Notes: a model not told the origin generated them from the sequence alone. A stretch of DNA of 64,000 bases from Desulfothermus sp964427155 (GCA_964427155.1 CAYRSC010000017.1:1-64000), one strand, 5' to 3'. Counted from the first letter of the stretch, positions 25,970 through 35,447 are shown. Made by a program: numbers and translations.

Positions 25970-27169
25970 TTAGGGGACCACCTTTAAAAAACGTCTCTTT
26001 CCCACCTTGATGACCTTTTCCCCCTCCAGGGGTAATAGGGAATAAAGGGGATCCACTATACGGGCCCCATCCACAGAGATCGCATTCTGACGACATAATC
26101 TCTTAACCTCGCTCCTGGACTTACATAGACCCGCATCTACCAACACAGAGGCAAGGTCTGTGTCCTCCCTGTTGCCCAGGGAGAGCACTGGAATGTCCGA
26201 GGGGAGGCTATGACGTGAAAAGACCCTGTTAAACTCTTCCCTTGCCCTATCTGCCTCGTCCTTTCCGTGAAATCTGGCAGTTATCTCCCAGGCAAGGTCC
26301 TCCTTTACCTTTTTGGGATGAAGGGAACCATTTTTAATCTCTCTCTTCATCCTCTCTATCTCTGCCATGGTCCGATCTGATAACAACTCATAGTATCTCC
26401 ACATAAGTTCATCAGATATGGACATGAGCTTTCCAAACATATCCCCAGGGGCCTCCTCTATTCCCACATAATTTCCCAGGGACTTACTCATCTTGTGTAT
26501 CCCATCTAGTCCCTCCAGGAGGGGCATGGTAATAATGACCTGTGGTTCCATCCCCTCTTGCCTCTGAAGGGTCCTTCCCACAAGTAGGTTAAATTTTTGA
26601 TCCGTTCCCCCAAGTTCCACATCGGCCCTCATGGCAACAGAATCATATCCCTGGACCAGGGGATAGATGAATTCATGAATAGCGATAGGCCTCCCTTCTT
26701 GAAACCTCTTATTAAAGTCATCTCTCTCCAGCATCCTGGCCACGGTATAGCGGGAGCATAGACGTATAAAATCTGCGGCGGAAAACCTGTCCATCCACTG
26801 AGAATTGAAGAGTATCTGGGTGCGCTCGGGGTCCAGTATCTTAAATATCTGTCTCTTATAGGTCTCTGCATTCTTGAGGACTTCCTCCCTACTAAGGGGC
26901 TTTCTAGTCTCGGACTTACCAGAGGGGTCCCCTATCATCCCTGTAAAATCCCCAATAAGAAAGAGCACTGTATGTCCCAGGTCCTGAAAATGTTTAAGCT
27001 TTTGGATGAGGACAGTATGACCTAAATGAAGGTCAGGGGCGGTGGGGTCAAATCCCGCCTTTATCCGAAGGGGCATCCCCCTCTTGAGTTTTTCTTCCAG
27101 CTCTCCCTCCTCTATCACCTCCACAGTTCCCCTCTTTATTATCTCTAATGCCTCCTGGATGTCACCCAT
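25970..27169 (-). CDS. tyrS: Tyrosyl-tRNA synthetase
   Basis: 399 residues, class I synthetase that charges tRNA-Tyr. HLGHTVLIQKLKHFQDLGH is the HIGH motif, LIGDFTGMIGDPSGKSETRK follows, GGTDQKFNLLVGR is the Tyr-binding region and MSKSLGNYVG carries the KMSKS-type loop. The C-terminal S4 domain (LASVLVDAGLCKSRSEVKRLCRQNAISVDG) binds the tRNA anticodon stem. It lies 29 bases after rny. Confidence 0.95.
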   Translation of the reverse strand: MGDIQEALEIIKRGTVEVIEEGELEEKLKRGMPLRIKAGFDPTAPDLHLGHTVLIQKLKHFQDLGHTVLFLIGDFTGMIGDPSGKSETRKPLSREEVLKNAETYKRQIFKILDPERTQILFNSQWMDRFSAADFIRLCSRYTVARMLERDDFNKRFQEGRPIAIHEFIYPLVQGYDSVAMRADVELGGTDQKFNLLVGRTLQRQEGMEPQVIITMPLLEGLDGIHKMSKSLGNYVGIEEAPGDMFGKLMSISDELMWRYYELLSDRTMAEIERMKREIKNGSLHPKKVKEDLAWEITARFHGKDEADRAREEFNRVFSRHSLPSDIPVLSLGNREDTDLASVLVDAGLCKSRSEVKRLCRQNAISVDGARIVDPLYSLLPLEGEKVIKVGKRRFLKVVP

Positions 27170-27198
27170 CTTAACCTCTCCTTACCTCTCTTATTGTT

Positions 27199-28752
27199 TT
27201 ATCTGGCGTATTCCACTGCCCTTTTTTCTCTTATACACGTCACCTTTATCTGACCAGGATAGGTGAGTTTCTCCTCAATAGCCTTGGCTATCTCCTTACA
27301 GAGTAAATATGTCTCGTTCTCATCCACCTTCTCACAATCAATCATCACCCTCAATTCCCTTCCTGCCTGGATGGCGTAGGCCTTTGCCACCCCATCAAAG
27401 GAAATGGCAACGTTTTCAAGCTCTTCCAATCTTTTTACATAATGTTCCAGTAGTTCCTTTCTTGCACCTGGCCTGGCCCCTGAGAGACTATCTGCGGCCT
27501 GAACCAACACTGCCAGGACCGTCTTTGGTTGAATATCCTCATGGTGTGCGGCAATTGCATGCACCACCTCTTCACTCTCACCATACTTCTTGGCAAGATC
27601 CGCACCAATAAGGGCATGAGGTCCCTCCACCTCATGGTCCACTGCCTTTCCTATATCGTGAAGAAGACCCGCCCTCTTAGCGGTCTTTACATCCAGCTTG
27701 AGTTCCGCAGCCATTATACCGCACAAGAATGCCACTTCCAGGGAATGATTAAGTACATTCTGCGTAAAACTGGTGCGATAGTATAGGTGACCAAGAAGCC
27801 TAACCAGTTCAGGATGTATACCATGGACCCCAACATCAAATGTGGCCTGTTCCCCTATTTCCCTGAGCTTCACCTCCATCTCCTTATCCACCTTCTGGAC
27901 CACATCTTCTATCCGGGCAGGATGTATCCTCCCATCAGTAATGAGCCTCTCCAGAACCATCTTTGCCTTCTCTCTACGCAGGGGATTAAAGGCAGAAAGC
28001 ACCACTGTCTCAGGGGTATCATCTATTATGAGATCCACCCCAGTGGCGGCCTCAAGGGCCCTTATATTTCTCCCCTCTCTCCCTATTATCCTTCCCTTCA
28101 TTTCCTCATTAGGCAGTTCCACCACTGTAACAGTGTTATCTATTACATACTCCCCTGAGTATTTCTGAATAGCAGTTGCCAATATTTCCTGGGCCTTTCT
28201 ATCTGCAGTCTCTCTGGCCTCCGCCTCTATCTGCCTTATCATCCGGGCGGCCTCATGTCTCGTGCTGGACTCTATCTCCTCCATAAGCCTTTCCTTTGCC
28301 TCCTCTGCAGTAAGACCAGATATCTCCTCCAACCTATTGCGCTGTTCCTGAAGCAGTCTTTCAACCTCCTCTTCCTTTTTCTTAATATCCTGTTCCATCC
28401 GCGAGAGCCTCTTTTCTGTCTCAACAAGCTCTGCCTCCTTTCGGGAAAGTTTTTCCTGTTTCCCTTCCAGTCTCTCCTCTTTTTGTTGAAGACGATTCTC
28501 CAGGCGTTTCAGACTATTTTCCCTTTCTCTATATTCTTTCTCCAGATCCCTCTTTTGCTGATATATCTCATCTTTCGCCTGAAGGAGATACTCCCTCTTC
28601 TTTGCCTCTCCTTCCCTTCTGGCCCTCTCCAGGATCTCCTCAGCTTCCTGCCTGGCCCTTTCTATTTCTTTCTCTGCATTGTACTTTTTCACCACAAACC
28701 CAGCTACTGCCCCAAGCACAAAACCAATGATAACATATCCTATCCATTCCAT
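27199..28752 (-). CDS. rny: Ribonuclease Y
   Basis: 517 residues. An N-terminal membrane anchor (MEWIGYVIIGFVLGAVAGFVV) is followed by a long coiled coil of charged heptads (about 25-190), a KH domain (GRIIGREGRNIRALEAATGVDLIIDDTPE) and an HD phosphohydrolase domain (LLHDIGKAVDHE, AHHEDIQP). Endoribonuclease initiating mRNA decay at the membrane. A longer frame opens at 28845, but the ATG at 28752 has AAGGAG 7 bases upstream and starts the conserved anchor, so the longer form is rejected. It lies downstream of the 6S RNA gene. Confidence 0.95.
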   Translation of the reverse strand: MEWIGYVIIGFVLGAVAGFVVKKYNAEKEIERARQEAEEILERARREGEAKKREYLLQAKDEIYQQKRDLEKEYRERENSLKRLENRLQQKEERLEGKQEKLSRKEAELVETEKRLSRMEQDIKKKEEEVERLLQEQRNRLEEISGLTAEEAKERLMEEIESSTRHEAARMIRQIEAEARETADRKAQEILATAIQKYSGEYVIDNTVTVVELPNEEMKGRIIGREGRNIRALEAATGVDLIIDDTPETVVLSAFNPLRREKAKMVLERLITDGRIHPARIEDVVQKVDKEMEVKLREIGEQATFDVGVHGIHPELVRLLGHLYYRTSFTQNVLNHSLEVAFLCGIMAAELKLDVKTAKRAGLLHDIGKAVDHEVEGPHALIGADLAKKYGESEEVVHAIAAHHEDIQPKTVLAVLVQAADSLSGARPGARKELLEHYVKRLEELENVAISFDGVAKAYAIQAGRELRVMIDCEKVDENETYLLCKEIAKAIEEKLTYPGQIKVTCIREKRAVEYAR

Positions 28753-28940
28753 AAGCCACTCCTTAAGATATATGTTTTCAGACCATATACCTGGCCTGTT
28801 ACCAAAGAACGCAGGCACCTTCCTGGTTCCACAACAAAACTCCATCTAAGCCACAGATGCCGCAAATGGGATAAGGACCCTTTGAGATATTAAGGTAGGG
28901 GATGGGAAGCAAAAAAACGGTAAGGATAAAAAGATATGAA

Positions 28941-29138
28941 GGCTCCCCGGAGATCCGTGTTGCAGGCCATTTTGAACCTGGCTCAACCAGGTGGGCGCCA
29001 CTAGTAACCATCAGGCTTCCTGTCCCTCTCCCCCCAGGAAAGAGACAGGCATGCTCAACAGGTTACAAGAAGCGGCTCCCTTTTTATTGCTGTTGGCTCA
29101 AAAACGGTTCCTCCAATCACGCAATCTCCAGGGAGAAA
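28941..29138 (-). ncRNA. ssrS: 6S RNA
   Basis: The roughly 200 bases downstream of zapA on the minus strand fold and read like 6S RNA, the sigma70-RNA polymerase regulator. A 12-pair terminal stem joins CTCCCTGGAGAT (29124-29135) with ATCTCCGGGGAG (28943-28954). Blocks resembling E. coli 6S are in the expected order: GTTGAGCATGC, GAAGCCT, CACCTGGTTGAGCCAGGTTC and GCCTGC before the closing stem. Location next to zapA is the classic 6S position in proteobacteria. A T-run (GTTTTTTTG, near 28911-28918) downstream may be the terminator. End positions are approximate. This occupies most of the 420-base gap between rny and zapA. Confidence 0.85.
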
Positions 29139-29172
29139 CTCCTCCTTCACCCAAGAAAAGGTCTCTAATTCC

Positions 29173-29436
29173 TTATTTAATGTCCTCTATCTTCTCCAGA
29201 AGTTGCTTTATCTTATTCTCTGCCTCCTGCAACTTCCGATTTGTCTGTAAAAAATCATCGGCCAACCCCAGGGCCACCAGGATCAAAAGCTTCTCATTGG
29301 TGAGCCTGGAGCCATAACCATCTAACTTACTAAATCTATCTAAAACAACCTTTTTTGCTTCCTCAACCCGGGCCTCATCCACATTTGCCCTAAATGAGAC
29401 CTCCTGGCCTAAAATTGAAAGATGGAAACTTGGCAT
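29173..29436 (-). CDS. zapA: Cell division protein ZapA
   Basis: 87 residues, standard for ZapA. The N-terminal strand-helix part (FHLSILGQEVSFRANVDEARVEEAKKVV) and the long C-terminal coiled coil (LLILVALGLADDFLQTNRKLQEAENKIKQLLEKIEDI) are typical. ZapA cross-links FtsZ filaments at midcell. It starts 3 bases after the stop of the zapB-like gene and is followed by the 6S RNA. Confidence 0.88.
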   Translation of the reverse strand: MPSFHLSILGQEVSFRANVDEARVEEAKKVVLDRFSKLDGYGSRLTNEKLLILVALGLADDFLQTNRKLQEAENKIKQLLEKIEDIK

Positions 29437-29439
29437 CCA

Positions 29440-29619
29440 TTAAGTTATATCTATGTCTTCCATTTTTTGCAATAAGTTATCTACCCTCTTCAGCACATCC
29501 TCCTTAATGAGTTTTTCTCTCTCTATCTCCTCTCTCAACCTTTTATTCTCCTCCTCAAGACCCTTTACCCTCTCAAGGAGAAGGTCTATCTTCCTCTCCA
29601 AAAGGTCCAATACTTCCAT
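29440..29619 (-). CDS. zapB: ZapB-like short coiled-coil division protein
   Basis: 59 codons, starting MEVLDLLERKIDLLLERV and ending QKMEDIDIT. It is a continuous amphipathic helix with leucine heptads and charged flanks, like ZapB (about 80 residues in E. coli), which links ZapA-FtsZ to the chromosome terminus via MatP. It stops 3 bases before zapA. Assignment rests on size, coiled coil and context, not on a diagnostic motif. A plus-strand frame across the same bases has no support. Confidence 0.7.
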   Translation of the reverse strand: MEVLDLLERKIDLLLERVKGLEEENKRLREEIEREKLIKEDVLKRVDNLLQKMEDIDIT

Positions 29620-29626
29620 AGGGATA

Positions 29627-31000
29627 CTAATGCCTTTTCTTTACAAGATTTTTTTGTCTGGCTCGGGCCACTGAAAGACATCCCTCAGGGACATCTCTGG
29701 TAATTGTAGAGCCAGCACCAATGAGTGCCCCTTCTCCAATGTTTAAAGGGGCCACCAGAGAGGTATTACTTCCCACAAACACATCCCTTCCAATTACGGT
29801 CTTGTGTTTGCGTTTTCCATCATAATTACAGGTAATAGTCCCTGCCCCAATATTGGTGCCTTCTCCTATTTCACTATCCCCCAAGTAGGAAAGATGACTG
29901 GCCTTTACACCTGGGAACAGATGGGATTTCTTTATCTCTACAAAATTCCCCACCTTTGCCCCCTCATCAATTACAGTCCCTGGCCTTATCCTGGCAAAGG
30001 GACCAATTATGCAACCTGCACCTATAGAGGCACCTTCCAGATGGGAAAACCCCAGAATATGGGCACCTCTCCCCACCTCCACATCCTTCATCCACACATG
30101 GGACTCTACCCTCACATCCTCCTGCAAAAGGGTGTCTCCATATAGCTCCACCGGTCCACAAAGTATCACCCCAGGAGCTATATCCACCCGGGGGCCAATT
30201 CTCACCGCCTGAGGGTTGTATATGACAACTCCCCTATCCAGAAGGTCCTCCACAATTCTGGACCTGAGTATCTCGTCACACCTAATCAGCTCCCTGCAGG
30301 TATTTATCCCCAGAAAGTCCTCCCCACCTTCTGCCTTTACCGCGAGGACATCCCTATCATCCTCTAAAAAAAGGGAAATGAGGTCAGGAAGATAATATTC
30401 TCCCTGGGCATTGTCATTACTCAGCCTCTCCAGATAGGGACCAACCACCTCTAGGTCCACCACATATATCCCCGCATTGACTTCTTTTATCAATCTCTCT
30501 TCATTCCTCTCTATATCCTTCTCTTCCACCACCTTTAGCACCATTCCACTCTCATCCCTTATCACCCTACCATAGCCTGTTGGATCCTCAAGCACAATAG
30601 AGAGGAATGAGAGGGCACTCTCCTGCTCCAGGGTTAGTTCCAGCAATCTCTTTAATTCCTCTACTTCCAGAAAGGGGACATCTCCATTAACCACCAGACA
30701 CCATCTATATCCCTTCTCCCTCAAAAGTGGATAGGCACACCTGAAGGCATCCCCTGTACCTAACTGCCTCTCCTGATAAATAGAGGCCGCCCTTACAAAT
30801 TCCAGGGAAGACTCTATCATCTCCCTTTTGTATCCCAGCACATAGAAAATGGATCCCTCTCCCAGAAGAGAAACCAATTCCCTGTGCACATACCAGAGGA
30901 TGGGTTCTCCCAAAAGCCCATAGAGGACCTTTGGAATGGACCCCTTCATGCGGGTACCCTTTCCCGCCGCCAACACCAGGGCACATATATCATCTCTCAT
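29627..31000 (-). CDS. glmU: Bifunctional GlcNAc-1-phosphate uridyltransferase / glucosamine-1-phosphate acetyltransferase
   Basis: 457 residues from the preferred ATG at 31000. The N-terminal pyrophosphorylase domain has LVLAAGKGTRMKGSIPKVLY, RQLGTGDAFRCAYPLL and VVNGDVPFL. The C-terminal left-handed beta helix has GPFARIRPGTVIDEGAKVGNFVEIKKS, SHLSYLGDSEIGEGTNIGAGTITCNYDGKRKH and VAPLNIGEGALIGAGSTI. It makes UDP-GlcNAc for peptidoglycan and lipid A. Upstream in-frame starts exist at 31006 and 31057, but AAGG spacing and homology favour 31000 or 31006. It follows the ATP synthase terminator. Confidence 0.95.
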   Translation of the reverse strand: MRDDICALVLAAGKGTRMKGSIPKVLYGLLGEPILWYVHRELVSLLGEGSIFYVLGYKREMIESSLEFVRAASIYQERQLGTGDAFRCAYPLLREKGYRWCLVVNGDVPFLEVEELKRLLELTLEQESALSFLSIVLEDPTGYGRVIRDESGMVLKVVEEKDIERNEERLIKEVNAGIYVVDLEVVGPYLERLSNDNAQGEYYLPDLISLFLEDDRDVLAVKAEGGEDFLGINTCRELIRCDEILRSRIVEDLLDRGVVIYNPQAVRIGPRVDIAPGVILCGPVELYGDTLLQEDVRVESHVWMKDVEVGRGAHILGFSHLEGASIGAGCIIGPFARIRPGTVIDEGAKVGNFVEIKKSHLFPGVKASHLSYLGDSEIGEGTNIGAGTITCNYDGKRKHKTVIGRDVFVGSNTSLVAPLNIGEGALIGAGSTITRDVPEGCLSVARARQKNLVKKRH

Positions 31001-31089
31001 AATCATGGCCTTATAAATATCCCTTTTTTCCCATGAACAGGTCAAGTATAGACTCATCCCCCTTTTTAAGCAAGAATTAAAATCCCATC

Positions 31090-31122
31090 AAAAAAACAAA
31101 AGGGGACCCTTGGGTCCCCTTT
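31090..31122 (-). terminator. Rho-independent terminator of the ATP synthase operon
   Basis: On the minus strand AAAGGGGACCC pairs with GGGTCCCCTTT (11 pairs), followed by TGTTTTTTT. It lies 45 bases after the atpC stop and closes the atp operon before glmU. Confidence 0.85.
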
Positions 31123-31166
31123 GTGCCCTCTTTTCTATCGTCATTTAAAAATATTGAGAAACTACC

Positions 31167-31577
31167 CTATGAGCCCACCTTTTTCTTGGTGTTTATCCTC
31201 TGGATGGCCCTCATAAGGGCCGCTTTTGCCCTTGCATAATCAATATTCTCTTGCTGACTCCTCAGCCTCTCCTCTGCCCGTTGCTTGGCCCTCTCTGCCC
31301 TTTCCACATCAATATCCTCTGCCCTCTCTGCACTCTCTGCCAAAATAGTAATGGCATCCCCTGTCACCTCTGCAAATCCCCCAGACACAAATACGTATCT
31401 CGTATGTCCATCCTTTTTATAATAGAGGCTACCAATGGAGAGGGCGGACAGAAAGGGAATATGATTTTTCAATACACCAAATTGTCCCATTACACCAGGG
31501 ACACCTACATATTCCACCTCTTCACTCAATACCACCTTATCAGGAGTGACTATCTCTAATTTTATGGTGCTTGCCAT
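31167..31577 (-). CDS. atpC: ATP synthase F1 epsilon subunit
   Basis: 136 residues. N-terminal beta sandwich (KLEIVTPDKVVLSEEVEYVGVPGVMGQFGVLKNHIPFLSAL) and C-terminal helical hairpin (VERAERAKQRAEERLRSQ) of the epsilon family. It couples rotation and inhibits ATP hydrolysis. An in-frame TTG at 31583 precedes it, but AGGA spacing favours the ATG at 31577. Last gene of the operon, followed by the terminator at 31090-31122. Confidence 0.95.
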   Translation of the reverse strand: MASTIKLEIVTPDKVVLSEEVEYVGVPGVMGQFGVLKNHIPFLSALSIGSLYYKKDGHTRYVFVSGGFAEVTGDAITILAESAERAEDIDVERAERAKQRAEERLRSQQENIDYARAKAALMRAIQRINTKKKVGS

Positions 31578-31593
31578 GATCAATTCCTATTGG

Positions 31594-33000
31594 TTATTGC
31601 ATTGATTTTGCTTTTTCAATGGCATCCTCTATGGTTCCCACCATATAGAAGGCATTCTCCGGGAGATCATCGTGCTTACCCTCAATGATCTCCTTAAAGC
31701 CCCTTATGGTATCCTCTGTCTTCACATATACCCCTGGCCTGCCTGTAAATTGTTCAGCCACATGGAAGGGCTGAGACAAGAATCTCTGAATCTTCCTGGC
31801 CCTGGAGACAATGAGCTTGTCCTCGTCTGAAAGCTCTTCCATTCCAAGTATGGCAATAATATCCTGAAGGTCTTTATACCTCTGTAGGATCTGCTGAACA
31901 GCCCGGGCAGTCTGATAGTGGTCCTCTCCCAGGATATTAGGATCTAGTATCCTAGATGTGGAGTCTAGGGGGTCCACTGCAGGATATATACCCAGTTCCG
32001 CTATTTGCCTGGAAAGAACCAGGGTTCCATCCAAGTGGGAAAAGGTGGTTGCAGGAGCAGGGTCTGTAAGGTCATCTGCAGGCACATATATGGCCTGAAC
32101 AGAGGTAATGGAACCTTTGTTAGTGGAGGTTATCCTCTCTTCCAATTCTCCAAGGTCTGTTGCCAGAGTGGGCTGATAGCCCACAGCAGAGGGCATACGA
32201 CCTAACAGAGCAGACACCTCCATGTTGGCCTGGGTAAACCTAAAGATATTATCAATAAAGAGAAGGACGTCTTCTCCCTCCATATCACGGAAATATTCAG
32301 CAACAGTAAGGGCAGTAAGGGCAACCCTTGCCCTTGCCCCAGGGGGCTCATTCATCTGACCATATACCAGAGCCGCATTAGGAAGTACCCCTGCTTCTTT
32401 CATCTCCAGGTATAGGTCATTACCTTCTCTGGTCCTCTCCCCCACACCAGCAAACACAGACTTACCACCGTGCTGTTTGGCTATGTTGTTTATCATCTCC
32501 ATGAGAATAACAGTCTTTCCCACACCAGCACCCCCAAACAACCCCATCTTACCACCTTTGGGGAAGGGGATCATAAGGTCCACCACCTTAATACCAGTCT
32601 CCAGGAGTTCAACCTTGGTGGACTGCTCAGTAAAGGAAGGGGCTGGTCTATGGATGGGCCAGTATTCCTCTGCCTCCACTGGTCCCATCTCATCCACAGG
32701 TCTCCCCACCACATTCAATATCCTTCCCAGAGCGGCCTTTCCCACAGGGGTCTTTATGGGGTGACCAGTGTCCAGGGCCTTCATCCCTCTCACCAGTCCA
32801 TCAGTAGTATCCATTGCCACACATCTGACCACATTGTCTCCCAATTGTTGGGCCACCTCTACTATGAGTTGTTCATCCTCTGATTTGTCGGGATCCAATA
32901 TCCTGATGGCATTCAGGATATTGGGAAGTTTGCCCTCCTCAAACTCTATATCTACGATTGCTCCTATTACCTGTACAATCTTTCCAATGTTTTCACTCAT
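31594..33000 (-). CDS. atpD: ATP synthase F1 beta subunit
   Basis: 468 residues. Catalytic subunit with Walker A GGAGVGKTVILMEMINNIA, GERTREGNDLY, Walker B DVLLFIDNIFRFTQA and ALLGRMPSAVGYQPTLATDLG. Forms the catalytic sites with alpha. It lies between atpG (14-base gap) and atpC, standard order. Confidence 0.98.
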   Translation of the reverse strand: MSENIGKIVQVIGAIVDIEFEEGKLPNILNAIRILDPDKSEDEQLIVEVAQQLGDNVVRCVAMDTTDGLVRGMKALDTGHPIKTPVGKAALGRILNVVGRPVDEMGPVEAEEYWPIHRPAPSFTEQSTKVELLETGIKVVDLMIPFPKGGKMGLFGGAGVGKTVILMEMINNIAKQHGGKSVFAGVGERTREGNDLYLEMKEAGVLPNAALVYGQMNEPPGARARVALTALTVAEYFRDMEGEDVLLFIDNIFRFTQANMEVSALLGRMPSAVGYQPTLATDLGELEERITSTNKGSITSVQAIYVPADDLTDPAPATTFSHLDGTLVLSRQIAELGIYPAVDPLDSTSRILDPNILGEDHYQTARAVQQILQRYKDLQDIIAILGMEELSDEDKLIVSRARKIQRFLSQPFHVAEQFTGRPGVYVKTEDTIRGFKEIIEGKHDDLPENAFYMVGTIEDAIEKAKSMQ

Positions 33001-33014
33001 TACTTCCCCCTTAT

Positions 33015-33908
33015 TTAACCTTTTAATGCCTCGGCACCGCCGACTATATCCAGCAGTTCAGCGGTGATTGCGGCCTGTCTTGCCTTATTATAGGACAATG
33101 TAAGTTTATATATCATATCATCACAGTTCTTGGACGCATTATCCATGGCCGTCATCCTGGCAGCATGTTCACTGGCAGAGGTATCCAGCATCCCTCTATA
33201 CACCTGGACCTTCACAAATCTAGGAAGCAATTCTGCCAGGATCCCCTCAACTGAGGGCTCATACATATAAAGGGCGTGGGGAGAAGTGGGCTTATCCCCC
33301 CCTTCCTCCTCAGAGGTCTCTGGATGCACCACCGGCAATATCTGAAGTGCCACAGGATCCTGTCTCAGGATAGAAATAAACTGTCCATACACCAGGTATA
33401 CCTCGTCCACCACCCCATCTTCATACGCCTTTATGACCTCCAGGCCTATCTTGTTTGCCAGGGTAAAATCAAACTTATCCATACAATCCACATAAGAACC
33501 TAGCACCTCCACCTCTTCCATCTTTTTTATGGCAGAGGCAGCCTTTTTCCCCACAGTTAAAAACTTAACCAGTTTCCCCTGAGATAGCTTTTCCCTGGCA
33601 AGGGCCTGGGCCTTATTTATCAAGTTGGTATTAAAGGCCCCACACAGACCTCTTTCTGAAGTTATCAAAATAATCCCTGTATTCTTTACCTCCTCCCTTG
33701 GCTCCAGAAGGGGATGGGCACTTACATCCACCCCCCGGGAGAGTTCCTTTAACATCTCATAGTACTTATCTGCGTAGGGTCTAAACTTCTCTATACGCTC
33801 CTGCGCCCTCCTGAGTTTGGCCGAGGCCACCATATTCATGGCCTTGGTTATCTGCTGAGTCTTTTCAACAGAAGCAATCTTATTTCTGACATCCTTCAAA
33901 GAAGGCAT
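33015..33908 (-). CDS. atpG: ATP synthase F1 gamma subunit
   Basis: 297 residues. Rotor shaft with the terminal helices KDVRNKIASVEKTQQITKAMNMVASAKLRRAQ and MTAMDNASKNCDDMIYKLTLSYNKARQAAITAELLDIVGGAEAL, and the ITSERGLCGAFNTNLI core. A charged insertion (VHPETSEEEGGDKPTS) is near residue 200. It follows atpA by 25 bases. Confidence 0.97.
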   Translation of the reverse strand: MPSLKDVRNKIASVEKTQQITKAMNMVASAKLRRAQERIEKFRPYADKYYEMLKELSRGVDVSAHPLLEPREEVKNTGIILITSERGLCGAFNTNLINKAQALAREKLSQGKLVKFLTVGKKAASAIKKMEEVEVLGSYVDCMDKFDFTLANKIGLEVIKAYEDGVVDEVYLVYGQFISILRQDPVALQILPVVHPETSEEEGGDKPTSPHALYMYEPSVEGILAELLPRFVKVQVYRGMLDTSASEHAARMTAMDNASKNCDDMIYKLTLSYNKARQAAITAELLDIVGGAEALKG

Positions 33909-33933
33909 GGATTTTCCCCTTTTTCCTTAAGAG

Positions 33934-35442
33934 TTAGGCCTGAAATCCCTTTTTAAATTCTTCAATAGCAGCCTTTAGTTTTTCCTCTGTTGCCTCGTCC
34001 AGATCATTGCTCTCCTTGATGGCACCCAATATCTCCCCTTTGGAATTTCTCATAAACTCCAGAAATTCTTTCTCAAACTTTCCAATGGCCTCTACGGGAA
34101 TATCATCTAAATACCCTCTGGTCCCTGCATACAACACAACCACCTGTTCCTGAAGAGGCAAGGGTTGATACTGGGGCTGTTTCAGCAACTCCATCATCCT
34201 CTTACCACGTTCCAGTCTCTGCATGGTTGCCTTATCAAGATCTGAACCAAACTGGGCAAAAGCGGCCAATTCCCTGTACTGGGCCAAATCCAGACGCAGA
34301 GTTCCCGCCACCTTCTTCATGGCCTTCACCTGGGCACTACCACCAACCCTGGAAACAGAAAGTCCCACATTAATTGCAGGTCTAAAACCCGCATTAAAGA
34401 GGTCCGGCTCTAAATAGACCTGTCCATCTGTAATAGAAATCACGTTGGTGGGGATGTAAGCAGATACGTCCCCTGCCTGAGTCTCAATAATGGGAAGGGC
34501 TGTTAAAGAACCACCTCCGTGCTTGTCATCCAATTTTGCCGCCCTCTCCAGGAGTCTAGAATGCAGATAGAAGATATCACCAGGAAAGGCCTCACGTCCA
34601 GGAGGACGTCTCAAAAGCAGAGACATCTGCCTGTAGGCAACCGCCTGCTTGGAAAGGTCATCATAGATAATAAGGGCATGCTTTCCACTATCCCTGAAAT
34701 ATTCTGCCATGGTACAACCACTATAAGGGGCAATAAACTGAAGGGCCGCAGGGTCAGAGGCAGTAGCAGAGATTATGGTGGTGTATTCCATTGCTCCATA
34801 CTTCCTCAAGGTCTCTGCCACCAGGGCCACTGTGGACCTCTTCTGACCAATGGCCACATAAAAACAATACACATCACTGTCTTTCTGGGCCAATATGGCA
34901 TCCAGGCACACAGCGGTCTTTCCCACCTGCCTATCACCAATTATAAGCTCACGCTGCCCCCTCCCAATGGGGGTCATGGCATCAATGGACTTTAGGCCTG
35001 TATACATGGGCTCGTGAACAGGTTTTCTCACAATAATGCCTGGCGCCTTTATCTCCACTAACCTGGTCTCCTTCATGGAGATGGGTCCCAGACCATCCAG
35101 GGGATTCCCTACAGGATCAATCACCCTACCTATAACTGCATCTCCCACGGGCACAGAAAAGACCCGACCAGTCCTCTTTACAATATCCCCTTCCTTGATG
35201 TGCGTGTCCTCTCCCAAAAGGGCCACACCCACATTGTCCTCTTCCAGGTTAAGGGCCACTCCATAAATGCCTCCTGGAAACTCTAACAGCTCCATGGACA
35301 TACAATTTTCAACCCCATACACCCTGGCAATCCCATCACCAACAGAGAGGACCACCCCTGTCTCTGCCATCTCCATCTTCTGTTCATAATTTTTTATCTG
35401 GTCCTTAATGATCTGAGTAATTTCTTCTGATCTTATTTGCAT
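33934..35442 (-). CDS. atpA: ATP synthase F1 alpha subunit
   Basis: 502 residues from the ATG; homologues begin MQIRxEEI. Walker A is in RELIIGDRQVGKTAVCLDAI, with SDVYCFYVAIGQKRSTVA, LIIYDDLSKQAVAYRQMSLLLRRPPGREAFPGDIFYLHSRLLERAAK and PAINVGLSVSRVGGSAQ. Noncatalytic nucleotide-binding subunit. An in-frame GTG at 35448, overlapping the atpH stop and closer to the GGGGTG ribosome site, is a possible alternative. Confidence 0.97.
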   Translation of the reverse strand: MQIRSEEITQIIKDQIKNYEQKMEMAETGVVLSVGDGIARVYGVENCMSMELLEFPGGIYGVALNLEEDNVGVALLGEDTHIKEGDIVKRTGRVFSVPVGDAVIGRVIDPVGNPLDGLGPISMKETRLVEIKAPGIIVRKPVHEPMYTGLKSIDAMTPIGRGQRELIIGDRQVGKTAVCLDAILAQKDSDVYCFYVAIGQKRSTVALVAETLRKYGAMEYTTIISATASDPAALQFIAPYSGCTMAEYFRDSGKHALIIYDDLSKQAVAYRQMSLLLRRPPGREAFPGDIFYLHSRLLERAAKLDDKHGGGSLTALPIIETQAGDVSAYIPTNVISITDGQVYLEPDLFNAGFRPAINVGLSVSRVGGSAQVKAMKKVAGTLRLDLAQYRELAAFAQFGSDLDKATMQRLERGKRMMELLKQPQYQPLPLQEQVVVLYAGTRGYLDDIPVEAIGKFEKEFLEFMRNSKGEILGAIKESNDLDEATEEKLKAAIEEFKKGFQA

Positions 35443-35447
35443 GGCCA

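Noticed and set aside
28753..28845. N-terminal extension of RNase Y
   Set aside because: AAGGAG and the conserved membrane anchor both point to the ATG at 28752; the extension has no family match.
28902..29168. 88-codon plus-strand frame
   Set aside because: It runs antisense through the 6S RNA, has no ribosome site, and its translation is low in protein-like character.
32470..32883. 137-codon plus-strand frame opposite atpD
   Set aside because: It is a shadow of the highly conserved beta subunit gene with no ribosome site or family match.
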